A stretch of DNA of 64,000 nt from CTSoil-075 sp964292325. GTDB taxonomy: Bacteria; Bacillota; Negativicutes; DSM-13327. A program made the translations under genes and the position numbers. The DNA lies in contig CAXYVG010000002.1 in NCBI GenBank assembly GCA_964292325.1, positions 1 through 64,000 on the forward strand, in the 5' to 3' direction. A model generated the notes under the pieces. That model ran no database searches. It saw only the letters and a list, made by a program, of their open reading frames with translations, and was not told where the DNA came from. Numbering within the stretch: position 1 is the first letter of the stretch; the number at the start of each line of letters is the position of its first letter. This document shows positions 17,786-26,292 of the stretch, in pieces.

Positions 17786-19529
17786 AATATTCCATCCCTT
17801 CCCTGGGCGATGTTTGATCAAAATCGAGTATTTGGTATTGGTACCCCTGCTCAGTTAGGAATAACTGACGATGGTGGGCAAATTCTTGTTCACGCGAGTC
17901 TTTCGATACAATGCTGTAAAAATAAGCGTTTCTGCCATCTTTTTTCGGGCGTAATATTCTTCCTAAACGTTGTGCTTCTTCCTGCCGTGAGCCAAAAGCC
18001 CCAGAAACCTGTATCCCTACAGACGCATCTGGTAGATCGATAGCAAAGTTGGCTACTTTTGAGACAATTAGCACAGGAATACTACCGCTGCGAAAAGCCT
18101 CATACAGCATATCACGTTTCTCAGTTGGTGTTTTGCCAGTAATTAAGGGAAAATTAAAATGCATGGCAATTGCCTCTAATTGTTTTATATACTGACCAAT
18201 AATCAATATCCCTTCATCCGCATGCTTCTGCAATAAATATTGTATAGCCTTCATCTTATCAGCATTTTCCGATTCTAGCCGATATGCCAGTCGTTCCGAA
18301 ACTTGCGCACACTCCATACGCAATGAAAAATCCATCGGCACACGCACTTCCGTACAAATTGCCGTGGCAATCCAGCCACTTTTCTCCATTTCAGTCCAAG
18401 GAACATCTAGTTTTTTCGGTCCAATCAACGTAAAGACATCCGCCTCTCTACCATCCTCTCGAACCAATGTAGCCGTCAAACCTAATCGTCTTCTCGCCTG
18501 TAATTCTGCCGTTACTTGAAATACAGGAGCTGGCAACGTATGAACTTCATCATAAATAATCAAACCCCATGCTGAAGCATTGAATATTTCAAAATGGGGA
18601 AAAGGTCCATTTTTATGTGGACGATATGTCACCATTTGATACGTAGTAACCGTAACGGGGCAAACATTTTTTTTGCTGCCCGAATATTCACCTACTTCTT
18701 CTTCCGTAAGAGTGGTCTTTTCAACAATTTCCCGCATCCATTGATGCACTGCACTCGTCGAGGTCGTTAAAATGAGTGTGTTCATACCAATCTGCGCCAT
18801 AGTGCCAATTCCAATGATGGTCTTACCTGCGCCACAGGGCAATACCAACACTCCTGAACCACCAGTTTCTCGGCCAGCATCATAAAAAATATCAATGGCT
18901 TGCTTCTGATAATCTCGCAGGGAAAATTCACTGCCTGTAATATCATATTGCCTCAGCGTAACATCCAACTGTTCCCCATCAATGTACCCCGCTAAGTCTT
19001 CTACAGGGTAACCTATTTTCACCAATAATTGTTTTATAATTCCTCGTTTTCCAGCGGGTAAAATTAATGTATTTTCATCTAATTGATGCTGAAATATCGC
19101 TTTTGTTTCTTTATGCCCAGCAATCGCCCTAATAGTTGGAGTGTCATGAGAATAAAGATACAAAAACTCTCCGGGCGTAGCAGACTTATGATCTCCATCC
19201 AGCGAACTCACTACTGGATTTGCCATTAATTTAACTAGGCCATAACGCCCCATGTATCCTTGAATATCTCGACTCACATTACCAGGTAATGGAAATTTAA
19301 TATACTGCAGTAAAAAGGTAAGCACTTCGTCAGGTGTTTGCCCTGTTGCCGCTGCATTCCATAAGGAAAGGGGCGTAATACGATACGTATGAATATGTTC
19401 GGGACTTTTTTCTAAATCGGCAAAAACTGCTAAACCGCTACGTACTTTTTCGAAATCCGTATGATGTGCTTCTAATAACACAGAAAAATCACCTTGCACG
19501 ATCAGAGGATTTATAGGATTATATACCAC
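17775..19529 (-). CDS. DNA repair helicase, XPB/Rad25 type
   Basis: This is a 584-residue superfamily 2 DNA helicase or translocase. An N-terminal domain of about 190 residues is followed by a damage-recognition-like region and helicase motifs: Walker A PCGAGKT (231-237), Walker B YDEVH, GLTATLVREDGRE (motif III with the XPB RED motif), and motif VI QEEAQRLGRILRP. Eukaryotic XPB unwinds DNA in repair and transcription; bacterial members are little studied. The start is GTG at 19529 with AGGAGG 5 bases upstream. It heads a four-gene run with the helicase-associated, 103-residue and HD-domain genes. Confidence 0.92.
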   Translation of the reverse strand: MVYNPINPLIVQGDFSVLLEAHHTDFEKVRSGLAVFADLEKSPEHIHTYRITPLSLWNAAATGQTPDEVLTFLLQYIKFPLPGNVSRDIQGYMGRYGLVKLMANPVVSSLDGDHKSATPGEFLYLYSHDTPTIRAIAGHKETKAIFQHQLDENTLILPAGKRGIIKQLLVKIGYPVEDLAGYIDGEQLDVTLRQYDITGSEFSLRDYQKQAIDIFYDAGRETGGSGVLVLPCGAGKTIIGIGTMAQIGMNTLILTTSTSAVHQWMREIVEKTTLTEEEVGEYSGSKKNVCPVTVTTYQMVTYRPHKNGPFPHFEIFNASAWGLIIYDEVHTLPAPVFQVTAELQARRRLGLTATLVREDGREADVFTLIGPKKLDVPWTEMEKSGWIATAICTEVRVPMDFSLRMECAQVSERLAYRLESENADKMKAIQYLLQKHADEGILIIGQYIKQLEAIAMHFNFPLITGKTPTEKRDMLYEAFRSGSIPVLIVSKVANFAIDLPDASVGIQVSGAFGSRQEEAQRLGRILRPKKDGRNAYFYSIVSKDSREQEFAHHRQLFLTEQGYQYQILDFDQTSPREGMEYCVK

Positions 19530-19630
19530 GTTTGCCTCCTAATATTAGAAACTACTATCGATTCTTTATTATATCAAATTGATACTTTCATTGTACGACT
19601 CTTAATAGCTTTCGTCAAAATAAATTCATT

Positions 19631-21274
19631 TCACTTATAATACATCTGCTTGCCTAATGGAAAATCAATGATCATCTTTGTTCCTTGTCCCGGCTGGCTA
19701 ATGCATTCAATCGTTCCACCAAACTGTTGCGTTACGATGTTATACAAAATATATAATCCGAGCCCAGTTCCACCCATCCCTCGTTTGGTTGTAAAGAAGG
19801 GATTAAATATTTTATCCACTACCTGTTCATCTATACCTTTTCCATCATCGGAGTAGATCAATCGTACCCTTACGTCATCGACTTTCGTAATATCAATGAC
19901 AATTTTTCCTGAAGAATCAGGTTCATAAGCATGTATCAGTGAATTCATAATTAAATTGGTGATAATTTGCGAAAATGCACCAGGAAAACTATCAATTTGC
20001 AGATGGTCTTCACATTGAACACTTACCTTATGTTGCGTCTTTTTTAGCTCCGGCTGTAAACTAAGTAAGATTTCCCCTAGATACTGTTTTACATTAAATA
20101 CTCTTCGGGCTTCGCTTGATTGATCAACCGAGACTTGTTTAAAACTTTGAATTAATTTTGATGCTCGCTCTAGATTCGAAACAACAATTGTTAGTGCTTC
20201 ATCAGACTCTGCCAAGTATGCAACCAAATCTTGCTTACGCAGAGTTTCTTTTTCATACAACTGGGTAAACCCATTCAGTATATCTTGCATATGAGATACT
20301 GCTGTTACACTCACACCAATCGGCGTGTTAATTTCATGTGCAATGCCAGCAACCAAATTCCCCAGTGATGCCATCTTTTCTGACTGCACCAATTGCACTT
20401 GCGTTTGTTGTAAATTTTCAAGAGTCTGTTGTAGTTCTTGGTTTACGGCTTTGAGTTCCTGATTCATAGCCCATAAATCTTGAGTCCTTAGTTCTACTTT
20501 ATTTTCTAATTGATCGTAGGCATGACACAATTTTTCATCTGCCTCTTTACGTTTTGTGATATCACTGATCGAGCCAACAATACGTATTGGAATCCCCGAT
20601 TCATTCCATACTGCTTGTCCTCGCATAAATACCCACTTATATTGATTATCTACACAACGAAAACGATATTCCACGTTAAAAGAATCTGTTTTCCCTGCTA
20701 AATAGTCTTGCAATAGTTGTTGTACGACCTGATAATCATTGGGATGAACATCTTGCCACCACTCATCTAGACTCCATACATGAAGTTCCTCCGAATAACC
20801 AAATAGTTGCTTTACTCGACTAGAAAAAAATATTTTACCTGTTTTTATATCCCAATCCCAAATACCATCATTACTTCCATTTAACGCTAGTTGCCAACGT
20901 TCTTCACTAAGACGTAACGCTTGATTCGTATTACTGATTTCCTTAATGTTGTTTTGAATCATTTCCGACATACTATTAAACGCAGTACAGAGCTGACCGA
21001 TTTCATCTTGCGACTCGACTTCAATCACACTATCAAAATTACCAACCGCAATCTTCGTTGCCTGTCTTGTCAACCTTCGTAGCGGCACCAGTACTTTATA
21101 TTCAAATAATCGGAAAATCATGATCGTCAGTAATGTAACCGAAATCAGCAATAGTAGAATTAGTGCTTTACTAAATTGATAATGACTAAATCCAGCTTGC
21201 AAATTAAATACAAGCACTGTCATAATGATCATCACGAGTGCAAAGATCTTTTTAATACTCTTAATGCCGCTCAA
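19631..21274 (-). CDS. Membrane sensor histidine kinase (HAMP-PAS-HisKA)
   Basis: The 547-residue protein has two adjacent N-terminal membrane helices (about 8-28 and 36-54) with almost no extracytoplasmic loop. A HAMP linker (about 55-108), a PAS domain (about 125-245, DWDIKTGKIF to DITKRKEAD), and a long coiled coil follow. The phosphoacceptor box is GIAHEINTP, and the ATPase domain has NLIMNSL, DDGKGID and GTGLGLYI. It lacks receiver and output domains, and no response regulator is adjacent. The short loop suggests it senses a cytoplasmic or membrane signal. TTG 21274 is the only upstream start with a plausible GAGGTG site; start confidence is moderate. Confidence 0.88.
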   Translation of the reverse strand: MSGIKSIKKIFALVMIIMTVLVFNLQAGFSHYQFSKALILLLLISVTLLTIMIFRLFEYKVLVPLRRLTRQATKIAVGNFDSVIEVESQDEIGQLCTAFNSMSEMIQNNIKEISNTNQALRLSEERWQLALNGSNDGIWDWDIKTGKIFFSSRVKQLFGYSEELHVWSLDEWWQDVHPNDYQVVQQLLQDYLAGKTDSFNVEYRFRCVDNQYKWVFMRGQAVWNESGIPIRIVGSISDITKRKEADEKLCHAYDQLENKVELRTQDLWAMNQELKAVNQELQQTLENLQQTQVQLVQSEKMASLGNLVAGIAHEINTPIGVSVTAVSHMQDILNGFTQLYEKETLRKQDLVAYLAESDEALTIVVSNLERASKLIQSFKQVSVDQSSEARRVFNVKQYLGEILLSLQPELKKTQHKVSVQCEDHLQIDSFPGAFSQIITNLIMNSLIHAYEPDSSGKIVIDITKVDDVRVRLIYSDDGKGIDEQVVDKIFNPFFTTKRGMGGTGLGLYILYNIVTQQFGGTIECISQPGQGTKMIIDFPLGKQMYYK

Positions 21275-21309
21275 CTCTTCAACACCTCACTGAATAACTT
21301 TTATGTTTT

Positions 21310-21810
21310 TCAACCTACCTTACGTTTTATTCTCTGCTCAAAAAACATTATGATTGGAGTACGGTAAAGCAAATATGCAATGATACTTCCCCCTGTCGTA
21401 CTGATTAGAAAAGGAACTGTAAAAAATAATGCACCCACTTGTGAGCCAATAAAATATTTAGCAACTGGAAAGGCAGCAAGACTTCCGACTATACCTGTCC
21501 CAATCATTTCACCTAGCATAGCACCAAAGATATGATTGGTCTTTTTATATAAAACACCAGCGAAAAGCGCTCCAAACACACTCCCGGGAAATGCCAATAT
21601 GGATCCTGTCCCCAAAATATTTCGAAGCAATGCAATACTGAAGGCGGCACTAACAGAATAATGTGTTCCGAGAAGCACTGCTAGTAAAACATTAATTGCA
21701 TGTTGCACAGGAAAACATTTGGCGATACCAATCGGAATATAAAACAAATGAGCTGAAAGAACGCCAATAGCGATAAACAAAGCTGTTACAGTTAATTTTC
21801 GAATTTCCAC
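21310..21810 (-). CDS. thiW: ThiW, ECF transporter substrate-binding subunit for a thiamine precursor
   Basis: The 166-residue, roughly five-helix membrane protein carries the ThiW family signatures IPIGIAKCFPVQHAINV, RNILGTGS and AFPGSVFGALFAG. It would capture a thiamine precursor (thiazole moiety) and use a shared ECF energising module encoded elsewhere. The start is GTG 21810 with GGAGG 7 bases upstream, inside the end of a 38-codon frame. No TPP riboswitch signature is visible in the 450 bp upstream. The gene downstream on the same strand is the sensor kinase. Confidence 0.85.
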   Translation of the reverse strand: MEIRKLTVTALFIAIGVLSAHLFYIPIGIAKCFPVQHAINVLLAVLLGTHYSVSAAFSIALLRNILGTGSILAFPGSVFGALFAGVLYKKTNHIFGAMLGEMIGTGIVGSLAAFPVAKYFIGSQVGALFFTVPFLISTTGGSIIAYLLYRTPIIMFFEQRIKRKVG

Positions 21811-21812
21811 AT

Positions 21813-21929
21813 CTATTCCTCCATAATACGGTTGCTTCTTCTAATATCCATTATGATCAAATCGAAGTCTTGATCTATACTTTTCAAACGTTCTTCTACT
21901 ATTTCAGAAAAACACCCTGTCTCTTCCAT
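21813..21929 (-). CDS. 38-codon frame upstream of thiW
   Basis: ATG 21929 follows GGAGG at good spacing. The frame encodes 38 mostly acidic and charged residues with one cysteine (ETGCFSEIVEERLKS at the start) and ends with a TAG that overlaps the thiW ribosome site, so the two are coupled. An extended -10 box (TGCTATAAT, 21948-21956 minus) lies 20 bp upstream. I recognise no family. It could be a small protein or a leader that sets thiW translation. Confidence 0.5.
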   Translation of the reverse strand: MEETGCFSEIVEERLKSIDQDFDLIIMDIRRSNRIMEE

Positions 21930-21947
21930 CAGTCAACCTCCTACCAG

Positions 21948-21956
21948 ATTATAGCA
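21948..21956 (-). promoter_or_regulatory. Extended -10 promoter of the 38-codon frame and thiW
   Basis: The minus strand reads TGCTATAAT, a consensus extended -10, with no good -35. The neighbouring 21,957-22,073 stretch shows no gene. Confidence 0.5.
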
Positions 21957-22073
21957 AAGTACGTAAAATAAGCACCAATAACTGTATTCTAGCATTTCAT
22001 TCTAAACCCTTTTTTCAGAGGTAAGTATCCAGAGGGCGGTGGTAGGAAGAAGCAATAAATTTATCTCTATCGC

Positions 22074-22135
22074 TTTACGATACAAAAAGGTCAAGTCTAT
22101 TCGACTCAATAGACTTGACCTTTTTGTATCGTAAA
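22074..22135. terminator. 28-bp perfect terminator hairpin after hydF
   Basis: Arms 22074-22101 and 22108-22135 are perfect inverted repeats of 28 bp around the loop CGACTC. AAAAAGGTCAAG and CTTGACCTTTTT near the middle give T-tracts on both strands. It closes the hydGEF operon. Confidence 0.85.
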
Positions 22136-22151
22136 TAGCTTACCCAAAATT

Positions 22152-22277
22152 TTACTTTCCCTCAATAACATCTTTCATCTGTTTTTTTATTTGATCCGAC
22201 TTTTGCCCAAAAATAATTTGTATATTATTGTCAACTATAACAAAACCAGCTGACCCCTTAATGCACCATTCCTTGCC
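22152..22277 (-). pseudogene. Remnant of a PTS EIIB domain
   Basis: Directly after the hydF stop and in the same frame, about 41 codons run to a TAA at 22152-22154 with no start codon. The translation contains CIKGSAGFVIVDNN followed by QIIFGQKSDQIKKQM, which matches the C-terminal end of glucose/N-acetylglucosamine-type phosphotransferase EIIB domains (GASGV...Q.IFGPKSDQIK). The rest of the domain, including the phosphocysteine region, is absent. It appears to be a relic left by a deletion that brought hydF next to a former PTS gene. Confidence 0.65.
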
Positions 22278-22280
22278 TTT

Positions 22281-23507
22281 CTACCACTCTAGCATTTCGG
22301 CTAATAGCGGGAATGGCGATAAGACTCTTGGTAAAATACCTTGAAGAGCTGCAATTGCGACTCCATAATTTACAATCGCTACGCCTTGCTCCTCGGCCAT
22401 CATGATACGCGCTAGCATTTCTCGGCGATTTAGCATACACGATCCACAGTGTACTACTAATTTGTACGAAGACAAATCAGTTGGCATAGTGGCTCCACTT
22501 GACCATTCAAAATGGATTTCGCCCCCTACATACTGTCGAATCCAGCGTGGAAGTTTTACCCTGCCAATATCATCTTCTACCCGGTGATGCGTACACCCTT
22601 CGCTCATCAATACTCGATCGCCGGGCTTTAATGCCAAGAGAGTTTTTGCTCCCTCTACTAAAACTTCTAGATTTCCCTTATGACGAGCAAACAAAATCGA
22701 GAACGATGTCAACAGTACATCTGGTGGTGTATCAGCATCAGCCTTCAGAAAAGCCTGAGAATCGGTGATAACAATGCGAGGTTTTTTCTTTAGATTGTCA
22801 ATACATTGTTTTAACTCTCGCTCTTTTACCACATAAGCCATCGCATCTGAGTCTAAGATATCACGAATGACTTGTACTTGCGGCAAAATAAGTCTTCCTT
22901 TAGGGGCTGCTAAATCAATAGGCGTCACAAGCACGGCTGTATCACCTGGATTGATTAAATCACCAACAATGCTTTGATCATCAAAATGAGCAGGTGCTGT
23001 TTTTACCAAACTGATTTTTAAATCACTAATCCCCACTTTATCAGTCGCACTAACCAATACTATATTTTCAGTGCCCAACTGCTGTTTGATCACCTGCTGA
23101 TCAATGCTATGACGGTCGCAAGTATCAATTTTATTGATCACCACAATCACTGGAATGTCTTTTTCTCGACATAACCGAACTACCTCTTGTTCCAGCGATC
23201 CGCTCCCTGTCTGGGCATCGATCACTAATAAAGCCAAATCGGTTTTAGATAGTACTGCCAGCGATTTTTCAACTCGCAGTTTTCCAAGCGCTCCCTCATC
23301 ATCCAGTCCTGCAGTATCAATCATTACCACTGGCCCTAATGGCAAAATTTCCATTGACTTATATACAGGGTCCGTAGTAGTCCCAGCAACTTCTGAAACA
23401 ATCGCTACCTGCTGATTCGTCAGCGCATTAATCAGACTCGATTTTCCCGCATTCCGCCGTCCAAACAGGGCAATATGTAATCGGTTTCCTCGTGGAGTAT
23501 TATTCAT
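22281..23507 (-). CDS. hydF: [FeFe]-hydrogenase H-cluster maturation GTPase HydF
   Basis: HydF is the GTPase scaffold on which the two-iron subcluster is assembled before transfer to apo-hydrogenase. The 408-residue protein has the P-loop GRRNAGKSS (16-24), DTAGLDDEG and NKID of the GTPase domain, then a dimerisation domain. The [4Fe-4S] ligand region carries CTHHRVEDD and VHCGSCMLNRREM. The ATG at 23507 follows GGAGG 7 bases upstream and overlaps the aspA stop by 8 bases. It is last in the TM1266-hydG-hydE-aspA-hydF operon. Confidence 0.96.
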   Translation of the reverse strand: MNNTPRGNRLHIALFGRRNAGKSSLINALTNQQVAIVSEVAGTTTDPVYKSMEILPLGPVVMIDTAGLDDEGALGKLRVEKSLAVLSKTDLALLVIDAQTGSGSLEQEVVRLCREKDIPVIVVINKIDTCDRHSIDQQVIKQQLGTENIVLVSATDKVGISDLKISLVKTAPAHFDDQSIVGDLINPGDTAVLVTPIDLAAPKGRLILPQVQVIRDILDSDAMAYVVKERELKQCIDNLKKKPRIVITDSQAFLKADADTPPDVLLTSFSILFARHKGNLEVLVEGAKTLLALKPGDRVLMSEGCTHHRVEDDIGRVKLPRWIRQYVGGEIHFEWSSGATMPTDLSSYKLVVHCGSCMLNRREMLARIMMAEEQGVAIVNYGVAIAALQGILPRVLSPFPLLAEMLEW

Positions 23508-24918
23508 TTTGCGGCCTCCTTTGCCACTTACTATCCCGCCCAATGACCCCTGCTCTCGTCAATTGCTGCGCTTGTAACAATTCACCAATCTCCTCTTGCG
23601 TAAAGACGTTTTCTTCTAGTAATATCTCGATTACCTGCCGCCCACTTTCAAGAGCTTTTTTCGCAATATTCGCCGCCTGCTCATAACCAATCAGAGGTGC
23701 TAAGACTGTCGCTAGAGCCGTACTATTTTTCAAATGTTCTAAACACTTTTGTGGCATAGCTTCTATTCCCAGAATGCATTTTTCTGCAAATAAACGTAGC
23801 GCCCTAGCCATCGATTCCAAAGCCGGCAATAGATTCGCGGCAATTAATGGATAAAAAGCATTGAGCTCCAGTTGCCCGCTTTGCACTGCCATCGTAATTG
23901 CCAAATCATTCGCAATCACCTGATACGCCACCTGCGTCACCATTTCCGGCATAACAGGATTGACTTTACCAGGCATAATGGACGAACCTGCTTGCAGTTT
24001 TGGTAACCTAATCTCACCAAACGGCATGGAAGATAAGAGGCGTAGGTCAGCACTTATTTTGACCATCGTCACCGCACAAGCTTTCAGCATCCCTGATACT
24101 TCAACAAATACATCGGCATTTTGCGTACCATCGATACAATTTTCATCTCTCGCTAGTCCGAGTCCACTTAAACTTCTCAGCCTTTCAATCACAGTATAGC
24201 TATATTTTCGAGGTGAATTAATGCCAGTCCCCACTGCGGTTCCGCCAAGATTCACCTTGCGCAGCCGTTCCTCTACCTTATATAGTCGCCATCGATCACG
24301 ACTAATAGCCTCCGCCCATGCAGAAAATCCCTGCCCAAGTGTTACTGGCACAGCATCTTGCATTTCTGTCCGCCCAAGTTTTAAAACGCCACTATATTCT
24401 TCTTCCTTACTTTGCAAAGCCCCCTGCAAATTAGCACAAGCTTCCGAAAGAGGTAACAATAAACCAATTGCAGCCATCCGCAGTGCTGTCGGATACACAT
24501 CATTGGTTGACTGCGACATATTGACATGATCAAGCGGATGAACCAGATGATAATCACCCTTTTTTCCGCCCAGTATTTCAATGGCTCGATTGGCAACCAC
24601 TTCATTCATATTCATATTCGTCGAAGTTCCCGCCCCGCCTTGAAAAGCATCGACAATAAAAGCCTCAACCAATTTCCCATCCGCAATTTCACCTGCAGCT
24701 TGACAAATAGCACTACCAATCTGATTATCCAGTATGCCAACTGACATATTGCTTTCCGCAGCAGCCTGCTTGACCATCGCTAATGCCTTAATAAGCTCAG
24801 GATGTACCTTTTGCCGCGAAACATCAAAGTTTTCCGTCGCACGCAATGTATGAATCCCATAGTAAGCCTCAGTAGGGATTAATTTTTCTCCTAAAAAATC
24901 AGTTTCCGTGCGATACAT
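23500..24918 (-). CDS. aspA: Aspartate ammonia-lyase
   Basis: This 472-residue enzyme of the fumarase/aspartase superfamily would cleave aspartate to fumarate and ammonia. It shows the signature GSSIMPGKVNPVMPE, the TSTNMNMNEVVANRA segment and the HPLDHVNMSQSTND segment. The ATG at 24918 has AAGGAGG upstream. It lies between hydE and hydF with a 45-bp gap and an 8-base overlap. In this position it may supply ammonia for the bridging dithiomethylamine ligand of the H-cluster; that role is inference from gene order. Confidence 0.93.
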   Translation of the reverse strand: MYRTETDFLGEKLIPTEAYYGIHTLRATENFDVSRQKVHPELIKALAMVKQAAAESNMSVGILDNQIGSAICQAAGEIADGKLVEAFIVDAFQGGAGTSTNMNMNEVVANRAIEILGGKKGDYHLVHPLDHVNMSQSTNDVYPTALRMAAIGLLLPLSEACANLQGALQSKEEEYSGVLKLGRTEMQDAVPVTLGQGFSAWAEAISRDRWRLYKVEERLRKVNLGGTAVGTGINSPRKYSYTVIERLRSLSGLGLARDENCIDGTQNADVFVEVSGMLKACAVTMVKISADLRLLSSMPFGEIRLPKLQAGSSIMPGKVNPVMPEMVTQVAYQVIANDLAITMAVQSGQLELNAFYPLIAANLLPALESMARALRLFAEKCILGIEAMPQKCLEHLKNSTALATVLAPLIGYEQAANIAKKALESGRQVIEILLEENVFTQEEIGELLQAQQLTRAGVIGRDSKWQRRPQNE

Positions 24919-24963
24919 ATCTAGATCCTCCTTCCTCAGCAAAACCTTACAACCACAAGCTGA

Positions 24964-26004
24964 TCATGATTTACTTTTCGTTCTAAATCCATATTCACTA
25001 GATACCTGCCTGCCAATACCCGTAATTTTCCCCGTAATGCAACCTCGGCAATGCGCAGGCGTATCATTCACACAAATTTTTCCTGGATATAAAGAATACA
25101 TGGCTCGATACTCACCCTCTGTAACATTCGGCATCACCACATTCGCACCACTTTGCAATGCAATCATACGACCCTCTTTATTTAACGTTTCCATCGCCGT
25201 AGTCGCTGGTATATTTGCCTCCGGTAAAAGCAATCGAACAATCGCCATCACCTTCAGACTATCCACAAAAGTTCCACCATCCTCATCAGCAAGCGGTGTA
25301 TCTTCATTCGGAATAAAAGGCCCAAGTCCAATCATATCCGCATCCAATTCTTTAAAAAACAAAATATCTTCCGCTAACGATTCCAATGTTTGATTCGGTA
25401 GCCCCACCAAACACCCCGTCCCCACTTCATACCCTAGTTCCTTCAAATCATGAAGACATCTTACTCTATTTTCAAAACTCATCCCCGGATGCAATGCTTT
25501 ATATATCTCGCGATCCGTAGTTTCAATGCGAAGTAAATACCGATCAGCACCGGCCTCTTTATACGCCTTGTACTCCTCTCTACTCTTTTCACCCACACTA
25601 AGCGTAATCGCTAGCCCCAAAGCCTTGATCGCACCAATCAAATACTGCATATCTTCTACACTATAAAGCTGGCTCTCACCTGACTGTAATACAACCGTCT
25701 TATACCCATACTCCTTAGCCTTCGCAGCCAATTCAATCATCATATCCGGCTGCAAATGATAACGCTCTACCTTACCATTATCTTTGCGTAAACCACAATA
25801 ATAACAACTCCGCTGACAAACATTCGAAAACTCAATCAATCCCCGTAGATGCACCTGATCCCCAACGAACTGCTTTCGCACTCGATCCGCTGCCATAAAT
25901 AACTGTTGATCATACTCATGCCCACTAAGCAATACAACGATTTCTTCTTTCGTCAAACAATGAGTCATCTCCGCCTTATGAATCACATCTAGTGGACTCA
26001 CCAT
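24964..26004 (-). CDS. hydE: [FeFe]-hydrogenase maturase HydE (radical SAM)
   Basis: HydE is a radical SAM enzyme acting on the iron-cysteine complex made by HydG during assembly of the two-iron subcluster. The 346-residue protein has the SAM-cluster motif CQRSCYYCGL and an alpha/beta barrel with SGESQLYS and ETTDREIYK segments. A C-terminal cysteine pair in HCRGC may bind an accessory cluster. The ATG at 26004 follows GGAGGGAAGAGGT. Open frame further upstream runs through the hairpin repeat and is not part of the gene. Confidence 0.95.
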   Translation of the reverse strand: MVSPLDVIHKAEMTHCLTKEEIVVLLSGHEYDQQLFMAADRVRKQFVGDQVHLRGLIEFSNVCQRSCYYCGLRKDNGKVERYHLQPDMMIELAAKAKEYGYKTVVLQSGESQLYSVEDMQYLIGAIKALGLAITLSVGEKSREEYKAYKEAGADRYLLRIETTDREIYKALHPGMSFENRVRCLHDLKELGYEVGTGCLVGLPNQTLESLAEDILFFKELDADMIGLGPFIPNEDTPLADEDGGTFVDSLKVMAIVRLLLPEANIPATTAMETLNKEGRMIALQSGANVVMPNVTEGEYRAMYSLYPGKICVNDTPAHCRGCITGKITGIGRQVSSEYGFRTKSKS

Positions 26005-26038
26005 ACCTCTTCCCTCCTGCCTATATAAAACTACTATT

Positions 26039-26141
26039 CTAAAGGCAATCGTCGTGGCTGGGGTATAAGGGTTGAGTGGCTTTACGAAGGACGCAAGCGA
26101 AACCCTTATACCCCAGCCACGGCAGACCAACAATACAGCAG
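26039..26141. repeat. Intergenic hairpin repeat, copy 1
   Basis: This is a 103-bp unit. Its 20-bp perfect arms (26054-26073 and 26101-26120, each ending in a TATAAGGGTT-type core), extendable by three more pairs, enclose a 27-base loop. The loop is identical in copy 2. Conserved flanks read AAAGGCAATC on one side and CAATACAGCAG on the other. Confidence 0.9.
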
Positions 26142-26166
26142 CTACTTCCTTAATGCGTTATTCCCC

Positions 26167-26269
26167 CTAAAGGCAATCGTCGTGGATGAGGTATAAGGGT
26201 TGAGTGGCTTTACGAAGGACGCAAGCGAAACCCTTATACCTCGTCCACGGCAGACTAACAATACAGCAG
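26167..26269. repeat. Intergenic hairpin repeat, copy 2
   Basis: This second unit is offset 128 bp from copy 1. Arms lie at 26182-26201 and 26229-26248. Differences from copy 1 fall mainly at paired positions: a C-G pair becomes A-T, a G-C pair becomes A-T, and a T-A pair becomes a T-G wobble, so pairing is kept. Loop and flanks are conserved. The pair fills the hydE-hydG gap. Confidence 0.9.
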
Positions 26270-26292
26270 TCACTCCCTTAACACACGCACTC

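Noticed and set aside
21811..22140. TPP riboswitch upstream of thiW
   Set aside because: No CTGAGA or downstream ACC-TGATCTG core was found on the minus strand.
26039..26269. CRISPR array
   Set aside because: There are only two long units with internal hairpins and no short regular spacers or cas genes.
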